14,116 nt of DNA from positions 1 to 14,116 of the forward strand of contig JNDT01001730.1 in assembly GCA_000697055.1 (NCBI GenBank), read 5' to 3'. This document shows, piece by piece, positions 1-8,411 of this stretch (positions within the stretch are counted from its first letter, which is position 1; the number at the start of each line of letters is the position of its first letter). Origin of the DNA: Saksenaea vasiformis B4078 (taxonomy: Eukaryota > Mucoromycota > Mucoromycetes > Mucorales > Saksenaeaceae). The notes below the pieces were generated by a model. It made no database searches and had not been told where the DNA came from. It was given only the letters and a program-made list of their open reading frames with translations. Position numbers and translations under genes: made by a program.

Positions 1-360
1 AGGTACAAACAAGATATCTGTGAAACTGTTGTATCTTTATTAGATAGATCGTTTACTCGTCTTTGTATGGCTCCTAAATAAAATTAATTTAATATACTGT
101 GAAGATGGTGCACAGTACAATATCAAGAGATATTGGAGTAAACAGGATGAGGATCGCTATTACTGTAATTATTTCATTGCGGGAAGCTCCTAATAACCAT
201 TTATATGGCATTCTGGGTAAAATTCAGGTTTTAGCCTATGTGTGAAATACATAAAAGTCGTTACAATGTAGCGCATAAACGAGAATGAACAGTATGGTGA
301 GAACATACTGAAACGCGTCAACCATAGTAAGTAAGCTGAACGCTGATAACGCGCAGAGTG
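1..360. other. Gene-free left edge
   Basis: I see no coding region here. The stretch lies just beyond the stop codon of the transposase relic on the minus strand and probably includes the outer arm of that element. A perfect 7-bp inverted repeat, CAGTATG (290-296) and CATACTG (304-310), forms a small hairpin. I could not match this arm with an inverted copy on the other side of the relic, so the element's ends remain undefined. Confidence 0.4.
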
Positions 361-1430
361 TTACCAGCTGGTAGAGCCTCCTTCAGCTTTGATTACAGCT
401 TTTATCCGGTCAGGCATGGATACGATAAGCTTATTCCATGAATCTGCATCCAAGGAATCCCACGTCTCCTGTAAAAGAATTTCCAATCCGTCAAGCTTTG
501 TAGAAAACTCAGTCCTCTTTTGTACGCCATCTTTCGTTTGCTTCCAAATGTTTTCGATGGGATTAAGGTCTGGTGATTGCGTAGGCCAGTCTAACTTTGA
601 TATATTATTGTTTTGCAGCCACTTTTTGCAATATTGCTGTTATGAACAGGTGTACCATCTTCCATCAGGATTAGTTGTTCATTTCCTTTCCAGAAACGGC
701 GAAGCGGACCCTCATACACTTCGTCCACAAAGTCCTTAGCTGTCCGTCTGTTCTTGCTTAGGAATACTAGTTCTTATTTCTCACCATAACGGATGGCACT
801 TTATACCATGATAGATGACTTGTTACTTTTGAGTGTAGGCGTAAGACATTCGGTGTTGTTCGCTTCGTTTGCAAATCGCCATACACGCGTGTAGGGCTTG
901 AAATGGGAAGGCCCAAAGCTGGCCCAAAGCCCAGTGGGTCGGGCCTAACTGGGCTGGGCCTTGGGATGTCCCGGCCCAGTTTCAAGTCCTACACGCGTGA
1001 CACGGGAGTTTTTGCCTTTTTCGAAGGATGCTTCATCCGTCCAAACTACCTCCACTCATTAATAGCCCAGACTTTATGCTTTCTAGCAAAGTCCAGTCGT
1101 CTTTTCTTGCGAACTTTGCTGAGAAATGGCTTCTTCTTTGCGATATGACTGTAGAATCCTTGTTCATGAAGCGTTCTACGAACTGTGCGCTCACTGACTT
1201 TAACTGGTAATGCCTTCGTAATCTCACTTGGCGTTGCGCGACGATTCTTCTTCACTATTCTCAGTAGATTGCGAATATCATGTTGCTTAAATTTTTTTGG
1301 GTCGCCCAGACCTACAGGTCGCTTGACTGTGTGTCGCCTTTCGTAATTATGCAAGACGCGATATACGGTTCTTAAATGCACTAAAGCCTTATTTGCAATC
1401 TCTTTTTTTTTTACCCAATCTAGTGAATTA
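361..1430 (-). pseudogene. Tc1/mariner (DD34E) transposase relic
   Basis: Cut-and-paste transposase of the Tc1 group, inactive. Read on the minus strand, 1381-1046 encodes the DNA-binding part: two helix-turn-helix-like segments (KALVHLRTVYRVL and PSEITKALPVKVSERTVRRT). The catalytic core follows in pieces: VWTDEASF (first Asp, codon 1037-1035), LMEDGTPVHNS (second Asp, 659-657) and the signature SPDLNPIENIW (Glu, 555-553). Restoring one lost base gives 34 residues between the last two acids, the Tc1 spacing. The product ends at TAA 363-361. Damage: a frameshift near 1041-1050, a 100-bp insertion at 892-991, stop codons at 801-803 (where the family has Trp in MVW-S-A-I) and 774-776, and a one-base loss near 624-629 in an A/T run. 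The N-terminus fades out near 1430 and I found no start codon or terminal repeats. Family identity is secure; borders are not. Confidence 0.9.
892..991. mobile_element. 100-bp hAT-like miniature element (MITE)
   Basis: The element begins TAGGGCTTGAAA and ends TTTCAAGTCCTA, which are inverted 12-bp ends with one mismatch. It is flanked by a perfect 8-bp direct repeat CACGCGTG (884-891 and 992-999). Eight-base duplications and ends beginning TARNG/YARNG are hallmarks of the hAT superfamily. The interior is GC-rich and itself nearly palindromic (GGCCCA/TGGGCC and AGCCCAGT/ACTGGGCT blocks), so the whole unit can fold into a long hairpin. It codes for nothing and would need a transposase from elsewhere. 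Taking it out with one copy of the 8-mer rejoins the transposase frame as RVTRVWRFANEANN, which shows that it jumped into the Tc1 copy. The duplication is itself palindromic, so the border could shift by one or two bases. Confidence 0.85.
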
Positions 1431-1922
1431 TATTATTGAAGCAAAGGTCCTGTATTTAGACTCACCAGTCGTTATACACTCGTAGATAGGAAGTCTGTCT
1501 ACACTTGAACAAGGTCCACCTGTTCCATATCCAATATTGTACCTTTTTCCCTACCGCTTTTTGCTTTGTAGCATCATACATGAGACCCATATTATGGCAG
1601 AAAGAGAATACGAAAGAAGTAAGAAAAGTTGAGTAATATTTCTGTTGTGTACATTTTGTACTTCCCAGGGTTTACTCAACTGTAGAGAGACTTCCTTTCT
1701 AGGTATGTAAATGAGAGACTATAGCTAGAGCCGAGTTGATAATTAAGTTTCCACTCGCAATTGCTAAAGGACAGAAAACTCAGTCTCACGTATTCTCGTG
1801 TCGCCCGGCTAAAGCAACTTTACAAGGAAAAGCTGGGTCGCAGAACCTACAGTCCACTTGCACATGCTTCCATGATTCAGTGGTACCGCTGCAGAAACAG
1901 TACTCGAGTATTCTTACACCAG
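1431..1922. other. No supportable gene; small inverted repeat
   Basis: Open frames here are short and show no recognisable protein. There is a 9-bp inverted repeat, GTTGAGTAA (1629-1637) and TTACTCAAC (1673-1681), with a 35-nt loop. The right part may hold further worn remnants of the relic at 1923-2290, because minus-strand fragments continue without a clean stop pattern, but I cannot support that. Confidence 0.35.
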
Positions 1923-2290
1923 CTACTTCTGTGCACATTTATACGCATTAACTAGCGCTTTAAGTATCACAACGCAACCAAACGCCGCCTTGACGAGATC
2001 ATATACATATTTTTGTTGGTCCCAATTCCCACATTGTCCAGACGCTTCCAGAAGTTTCCAGAAGTAGCGGCTCAAGACCTGAAGACTCGGAAGAGATCGT
2101 GGCGTCCGCGTTGTATTTCGAAAGGTCGATAGCTCGTAATCGAGTCTCTCCACCATGCGTGCTCTGGCGGAGGTTTTCCGGAATGGAATCCACCCTTTGC
2201 AATTGCTTTTAAACATGGCCATGTCAAGTTGTGGTAATAGGTGACTTCCGATTCGCCAATATCGCATTTGAGCTCAATGTTATGCATTGA
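1923..2290 (-). pseudogene. Relic of a Mucorales lineage-specific protein
   Basis: Three minus-strand frames must be read in turn to follow one protein-like signal. The first carries ELKCDIGESEVTYYH (from about 2275). The second carries SESSGLEPLLLETSG (about 2090-2050). The third carries DQQKYVYDLVKAAFGC followed by VILKALVNAYKCA, ending near 1930. The order 'GLE-LLLETSG ... K--D--KA-FGC--hLKAL---YK' is one I remember from a large family of uncharacterised Mucorales proteins often found beside transposons. This is recollection, not a search result. At least two frameshifts separate the pieces, so the copy cannot make a full protein. A further minus-strand frame at about 2650-2525 (INKNKALVSLDRIEPF) could be an upstream part but is unproven. 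No function is known to me. Confidence 0.45.
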
Positions 2291-3109
2291 ATCAGAGCTG
2301 GAGTGATAATAGAAATACAGACTTTATATAAGCAGCATGTATTTCAATAGGGAAAGGTGGAGGCTTGTCCTCAGACCTTCTCGCATCGTACAGATAATCT
2401 GAGACATTTGTGCGCCCGCATTGTAAAATTCCATATCGCTCCAAGCTTGTAGTGTACCCGCAGACGTGGAAGCCGTGTATTCTCTTTTCTTATGTAAACA
2501 CATTCAGCAAGTGTAGGGCTATTCACGCACCTCAGTCCCATCACGACATACGAAAAATGTCACCATTCTTACTGCAGCTTTCTCGTTGATTGAAAATGGG
2601 AAAGGTTCAATACGATCCAGCGAGACCAATGCTTTATTTTTATTTATCATTGGCTTCTCTTCTCTTCCTTGCCGATTCTTTCAATTAATCATCTGAGCAT
2701 GATGTGGGTTGATGATATTTATACGTTTTGTTGACATCAGAAAAGATTGCTGTCTCAGTTCTTAGATATCAGTATTGCCCGTTAGCCAATCTAAAGTAGC
2801 GTTTTTAGAGATCGACCAGAAGAAGAGCTGTTTAGTGATTCAGAATGTCTCAGTTAATTAGGAACAGTAGGATAGAAGAGCGGATTTTATTGTTCCCGAG
2901 TTTCCTGATAACTGGATCATGAATGATGTTCTGATTCGCGCACTGAGTATGGACATGTAATCTCGTGAAGTCAATGTAAAAATGTGACTCGGCGATTGGT
3001 GATAAGGATATTCATACATGTATATCGGCGCTATCCGTACCATCTGCATCCATATACGAGCATGAGTATGAGTATGATATAGAGATAAAGTTCAAGATGC
3101 AGAGTTATT
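2291..3109. other. Intergenic stretch without a supported gene
   Basis: Only short unrelated open frames occur, including a 63-codon one at 3049-2858 on the minus strand with no recognisable motif. A short ATGAGT-type repeat lies at about 3060-3078, just beyond the 3' end of the FANCI-like gene. The right end presumably holds that gene's 3' untranslated region. Confidence 0.4.
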
Positions 3110-5759
3110 TTATTCAGAAAAAATATTTAAATGCAATGCGAACGCCTCCATACTCCATTCTATCTTTTCTTCCATTGCTTTATCTTTAGTAGGAACTGTT
3201 TTCATTAGATCTCGCACATGTGCTTTCCAATCCTCCACAGCTGCCGCCCCATGAGTGATCATTTCTGGAACCTGGTCCTCCGGAAGTGTTGACAAACTTG
3301 CCACCTGCGATGGTCCGGATTCTTCACCGTCAATTTCCCACCGTAAATTATGTTCATCCACAAAGCTATCAAAGTACCATGTCACTAGCAAGACATGACA
3401 ATAGACATCCTCGATAGATTTGAGTGATGGAGGCTTTGTTTTCATAACGTAATACAGCATTTTCTCGATCTTCCTCGCGAAACTGTTGTTCTTGCGAAGA
3501 TGCTTGTAAGACGACTCGACAGAAGAGGCATCCGCATCAGTGACGGCTAGATCACAGAGTGCTGCTTTGAATGAACTTGATCTGATACTCTAAACAAGTT
3601 GATTTGAGAAGAGTCTTCGTTACTCATGTCTTTCCTTACCTGCATCAAGTAGGCCCGGCCCTCTGCGTCCAGTTGTACGAAATGCCTGTACGTTTTGTCC
3701 ACCAAAGCTGTGGAGGATACCGCGCCTTCATAGTGAGACAACGCTATTAACTAACACGTTCTCGGCATCAGGTACACAGCTGTCGCTATAGATCACGCTT
3801 CTTTACCATATTAAGCACTCGACTTGCTAAAGCCATTCCTTGAACGTCATAGACCTTGGTACCGTTGTTGTCGGAACCTTTATGAAATGCGAGAAAAAGG
3901 GTATCCAAATAAGGTTGTAACTGACTTCGAACACCAACGCTATCTTTCGTCATCGTTATAAGCAGCATCGTTTTACCAATAAGTCTATTATCAACTAACG
4001 ACAAAAGGGTGTTGAATACCGCTATAAATCAGAAGAGCTTACCTCTATTCTCTTTTAAATCAAATTCAAGCACACTTATCACAAGGTCAAGGGCCATTCG
4101 CCGACACTAAGCGTTGATTCTTTGTTTTAGTCCGTGACGCCAGAGACTTTTTTTTTTGCTTACTTTTGTCTCCACATCCATTTTGAATCCTCCTTCTAGA
4201 CACTGTCGTATAAATTCCCAAAGATTCTCGTACTCTGAGAATCCTGTGGTTGCTGAGTGCTCGTCATCCTCATCGTCTTCGCTGCTGCTATTATCCATAG
4301 GTTTCGATCTCTTTCGGGATGTAAGACTGCGGAATCTGCAAAATGTGTCCCATATATCTTCAAAGGCCCCAGGTCCGGAGATCTCGAGGGTTTCCATAAG
4401 CAACTGTTTAGCTCTGTTCCGGATTTCAATGATCTCTCTTTTCCGGAGACGCAACTGATTCTTTTGCTTGAGCAAAATGTCAATCAAAGCCAAGATAATT
4501 TGACTACAATTGATGGCTTAATATTCCGGGTTCAGCTTGTAAAGTACTAACGTTGAAAGTCGACGTTTGGAAACAAGGGCCGCTTCTATAATCTCCAAGG
4601 CTGCCTCATCTAGACACGCTTGCTTTAGCTGATGCGGGTGAATTTCGACTTGAATTAAAGGACTTACGGTGGCCTACACTAATGTATTGAAGGATCATAT
4701 GATGGAGTTTGACACTAGGAAGAGCTGGGCGCCTGTTGGATGACAATGATGGATACCGAATGTCGATTTGGGAGAAGTATTGATATAACTCTATCTGCTG
4801 TGGATCTAGCCCTAGAATCTGCTTCGCACTGATCTGCAATCATATCGCATTAGGAGGACATGAGGTTTTTGTTACAAACGCACTTCTTCTCTAAGTTCGA
4901 ATTCTGGCGTTTCGACGGTGAAATGAAGCTCTCCTTTCTTTAAAAAAGAGACAGATTTCAATACAGCTGTCGTCATAATTGTAACTGGACCTTGTCTATA
5001 TGATGTTCTACGATCGCCATGGCTGTTGAAACAAGGAAACGCGTCCGATTGAGCTTTAGCCGGCTGTTCCAGAACTGAAACCCGAAAATTGAGATCAATA
5101 AGCCAATGATCGGCTTGCTGCAAAAAAAAAAAAAAAAGAATGCTCTATATATGGCGAAGGATAAAATGCAGATACTCATTCAAAACTCGAAACTGAAGTC
5201 GAAATCTAGCTAATCTTGGTTTCATTCTTTTGAAGTATTTCATTATGAGGAGAGTTTTAAACAACAGCATTATCCTTGCGACTGAGTAAACTGACATCAA
5301 ACTATCTTCCATTTATTAATCATGAACGATTTTATGCTATTTCTGTCATTTCCGCGTCTACGAGGAATCAAATTCATGCCAGTACATGATGAGATTATCG
5401 CCAGTTTATCTATCGATGACCGTATATCCCATCCTTCATCAGTGTCAATTCGGATCTCTTGCGGACACAAAATCTATATAGGGCAGCATAAAGCTTGTTC
5501 AATAAGCAAATCATATCTCCAGAGTGTTGCTGTTTATCTCTGCTACCGAAAATGTACGAAATATGAGACTTAGTAGCGCAGCCTGTAGACGTCCGGCAAT
5601 AGAATTTCCTGCAGCCATGTATCGTTGAGAAGCAAAATGATTTTTGATCAAAGATGATGTTTCTCCTTTGAAAAACCTGAAATGCCATTAGATACCGAGG
5701 AAGTGCTCATTTAAACTGTCATCAACTGCCTTCTGCCTTTGATCTGCTCCGGCTGTCAT
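3110..5759 (-). CDS. FANCI: FANCI-like protein, C-terminal half only (13 exons)
   Basis: FANCI pairs with FANCD2 in a nuclear clamp on DNA that directs interstrand crosslink repair. My model joins 5759-5717, 5665-5547, 5473-5362, 5290-5176, 5063-4991, 4937-4884, 4833-4678, 4628-4552, 4503-4164, 4106-4043, 3994-3807, 3750-3640 and 3589-3110, giving 643 codons in one frame with GT-AG introns of 48-112 nt. Landmarks that follow vertebrate FANCI order as I remember it are ILCPQEIRID (vertebrate LLPPLKLE), RFLVSTAMAIVEHHI, ISGPGAFEDIWDTFCR, TALVDKTYRHFVQL and VMKTKPPSLKSIEDVY (vertebrate ETKPIPNLIFAIEQYE near the C-terminus). The product is predicted to be helical-solenoid, with an acidic SSSEDDEDDEH loop. 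The protein is about half the usual ~1,300 residues. The N-terminal half, with the ubiquitylated lysine and its SQ cluster, is absent, and uL14m occupies the space where it would lie. The start and first intron (5716-5666) are the weakest parts. The 4668-4624 junction and the 4042-3995 intron have in-frame alternatives. The identification is by motif order, not by alignment. Confidence 0.6.
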
Positions 5760-5872
5760 GCAATGGTCCAATCAATTTTTACTGGCGTGACTTCGCCGTG
5801 GGGGTCCAGGTGTTGGCTGTCAAATTGCAAGTCCCATTCCCTTGCTGTTTCCTCAAAACACCTTAAGAAGCA
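5760..5872. promoter_or_regulatory. Shared upstream region of two divergent genes
   Basis: Only 113 bp separate the proposed start of the FANCI-like gene (minus, 5759) from the uL14m start codon (plus, 5873). Both 5' untranslated regions and promoters must fit here or overlap the neighbouring gene. I see no clear TATA box. The assignment rests on position, and for the left gene it depends on the uncertain start. Confidence 0.4.
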
Positions 5873-6321
5873 ATGATCGGCTTGAAAGGCACATTGAACG
5901 TTATTGACAATTCCGGCGCCATCCTTGCTGAATGCGTTCGCGTCATGAGCGGTGCACGATTTGCAAGAGCTGGTAAGTGAGTGCCCGAGGCGAGAAAAAA
6001 TTGAACTCAGTTGTAAAAATCGTAGGCGATGAGATCGTGTGCGTTGTCAAGCGTGCAAGGCCCATTAACCCCAATTTGGCTGGAACACAAGCAGCAGCAC
6101 AAAAAGTGAAGAAGGGTGATGTTCGACATGCCTTAGTTGTACGCACCAAGAAGGAAACTGCACGTCCTGATGGTCGATACATTCGCTTCGATGATAATGC
6201 CTGTATTCTTCTCAACAACAAGAAAGAACCTCTCGGTACCCGTGTGTTGGGTGTAGTGGCTGCAGAACTGAGACAAAAGAACTGGCTCAAGGCTGCTTCT
6301 CTTGCCCCAAGAGTCGTCTAG
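5873..6321 (+). CDS. MRPL38: Mitochondrial large-subunit ribosomal protein uL14m
   Basis: Protein of the mitochondrial 54S subunit that binds 23S-type rRNA at the subunit interface. Exon 1 is 5873-5972 and exon 2 is 6026-6321, with a 53-nt GTAAGT...GTAG intron. The joined frame is 131 residues ending at TAG 6319-6321. It opens with [20 protein letters not shown], the uL14 start with the invariant DNSGA. It then shows [33 protein letters not shown] and [16 protein letters not shown], and closes [10 protein letters not shown]. The residues typical of the family are present and the length matches fungal uL14m (yeast Mrpl38 is 138). There is no separate presequence before the core, as in yeast. 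It is divergent from the FANCI-like gene and ends 53 bp from the convergent Aladin gene, so the two 3' untranslated regions probably overlap. No lesions are seen. Confidence 0.96.
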
Positions 6322-6374
6322 ATAAATCAATGTAGTATAGTATACGCATGTATATTTCATGTCTCTCTTTTCTT

Positions 6375-8411
6375 TTAGATAAACAACCGCCTTCGTGCTT
6401 CGCTTTCACTCATGTAGGAATGCTTCACGAAACTAACAATATTATTCTCGTACACAATGGCCAATAATGCATTGTTTGACGAGGACGGTCCAGCATAAGC
6501 AACGTGGCGCGGTCTGATGCCTGTTAACGGCTTCAACTCTATCTCAGTTTCCGAGATCTGTCGAAGTTCGGATCCACGAATGTAGCCACTATCAAAAATG
6601 AATTAACACCATCCTTTCCCAAAGAAAATTCAAATGCAGACTTACTGTAGTGAAAGGACGGCTTTCTTGTCGAGAATCATGGGCGATGTTATATCAACAG
6701 TGTACAAGTTCAGGAGCTCTGAGTTTTCAAAAGCAATAGCAAGTCGCTGCCCGGTGGGATCCAATGTCATCTCCTTGATCACCCCACCTGTTACCACTGT
6801 TTCTCCAGATGCTGTAGATGCAGTTGTTGGCGTAGTTGTCAATAATTTCCAATCCAAGTGATCTTTGAAATAGCGGTTAGTGGAAGCGATGACTTGGGTT
6901 CCTTTGTCAGTTACCTGATTTTAAGCTATCCCCTGTTCTGTACAGCATGTACACTTCACTTTTACCGCGCATCGAATAAATTAAACTTCTGTTATCTGGT
7001 GCCCAGCACGCAGACTATGATCCCAGTTAAATGAAATGATGACGTCCCTTTTTTCTTCATACCTGCACCCATAGACCTGGTGGATTCAGAAACTGCGATG
7101 ATGTCCAGGTTTTAGTTTCCCACACACGCGAATAACCAGAACTGTTCGCGAAAGACAATTACAAATGAATAAAACTAATAACAAGTACAATTTTTGCCTT
7201 ACATGCTTGCAGAGTAAAGCCATTCTCCGTTAGGGCTCCAGCGAAGTAGAACATTGCCTTTACCATATCGCTTGAGGGGTGTAGTACGATGCAGAAGTGT
7301 ATCGTAGATCACCAACGTGTTTGAAACAGCTGATGCTGCTGCTATCAAAAAGCTACCCGGTGTAGGGTCCCACGCTACGGCGCTGATGTGTACATGTCCA
7401 GAATATCGGTAATAATTCATCCAGGCATTAGGATGGTAGCGTATCGCAGGAGTTGTGGTGGATCGCTTTGCAGCAGTGAGCAAGGTAGGTGCTGTTCCAT
7501 CTGCTTCCGAAGATTCCGGTGCTTTGTCCATAGTACTATGAAGGTTCCATACACATACACCCTTGCTAGAGGTAAAATTAAGTGGTGTTATTTCTATCAA
7601 AACTCGTGGCTTACCGACAACCAACGGCAAGGATCCCGCCAGCTCGTTGCTTCCATTCCAGACACGTAATATCCGTCATAAAACGGTGTTTCAACACTTT
7701 GCATACCCAAGTCGAACCTTCTACTTGATAAACATAGACGCAATTATCCACATGTGCCACCGCTAAAACGTCTTTATGAGGGTGCCATGCGATGCACTTA
7801 ATGTCAGATGCTGAATTGAACATATGATGCTCGGTGGGTAAGCTATGTGGTGCAAGAAACTGACGGTCGAGATATTCATATACCACTTTGGCGATTTTGT
7901 AGGGTGTGCTATAGACAACAAGCTAAGTGAATATGGTCAGGCAAAGAGATGGGTGATCATTACGTGTTTTCGATCACAGCGCGACTACAAATATCGTGAG
8001 TATTCCATAGACACGATTGAGAATAGTATTACTTTTCCTCCCACCGTGCTTCAAGTTGTTTCACAAAGGTAGTATACAAGTTCGATAAGAAGGCTTCATA
8101 CTGTTCGCTGAGGCCAACATGATCCGATGCACGAGCACTAGAAGATTCTACCTGGATGGATGGATAGAGGTTCATCTGGCATTCATAATCGTATGTAAAC
8201 ATTCTCGGTTCCTCGATATGATCCCTTGAATTTACCTTCTGTTGCTGAACAGTTTGCAAAGATTGGTCTGCGCCATTTTCAGCGTAGACTGTTCATTGGT
8301 GAATGGATGTAGGTCTATTATTGTTCGATTAAACCTGATCATACCTAATTGTCCATTTAGTTCTGCGATGGTAGCTTTTGTTGTATCGGGCGCTATATGA
8401 ATATCTCCCAT
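6375..8411 (-). CDS. AAAS: Aladin-type WD-repeat nucleoporin
   Basis: Aladin sits on the cytoplasmic side of the nuclear pore, anchored through NDC1. Exons: 8411-8345, 8288-8033, 7984-7964, 7908-7615, 7565-7203, 7141-7063, about 7014-6646 and 6588-6375. The product is 540-546 residues (human Aladin 546). After a helical N-terminal part (EQYEAFLSNLYTTFVKQLE) come WD blades: DIKCIAWHPHKDVLAVAHVD, CLEWKQRAGGILAVGCRKGV with VCVWNL, ISAVAWDPTPGSFLIAA, LLRWSPNGEWLYSAS with RVWETKTW, SACWAPDNRSLIYSM and KEMTLDPTGQRLAIAFENSE. 'LAVGCRKGVCVW', 'PGH-like VAWDP' and 'CWAPD' correspond to the human protein. The frame breaks once at 6893-6954 and needs a very short intron (22 or 40 nt) or a one-base error. 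The start at 8411 (MGDIH) is preferred; 8450 is also in frame. The third exon is only 21 nt. Confidence 0.9.

Noticed and set aside
389..739. 116-codon plus-strand open frame
   Set aside because: It is the complement of the Tc1 transposase catalytic region on the minus strand, where all family motifs lie.
903..1148. 81-codon plus-strand open frame crossing 892-999
   Set aside because: It runs through the MITE and into the antisense of the transposase. It exists only because of the insertion.
1736..1955. Two overlapping plus-strand frames of 64-71 codons
   Set aside because: No motif, no splice partner, and they overlap one another in different frames. More likely chance.
4156..4550. Plus-strand frames of 97-100 codons
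   Set aside because: Antisense to the FANCI-like exon at 4164-4503, which carries the recognisable sequence and good splice sites.
5122..5136. Run of 15 A on the plus strand, possible retroposed poly(A) tail
   Set aside because: On the minus strand it is the T tract just before a splice acceptor-like TTTTGCAG. It lies inside the proposed 5175-5064 intron and has no target duplication around it.
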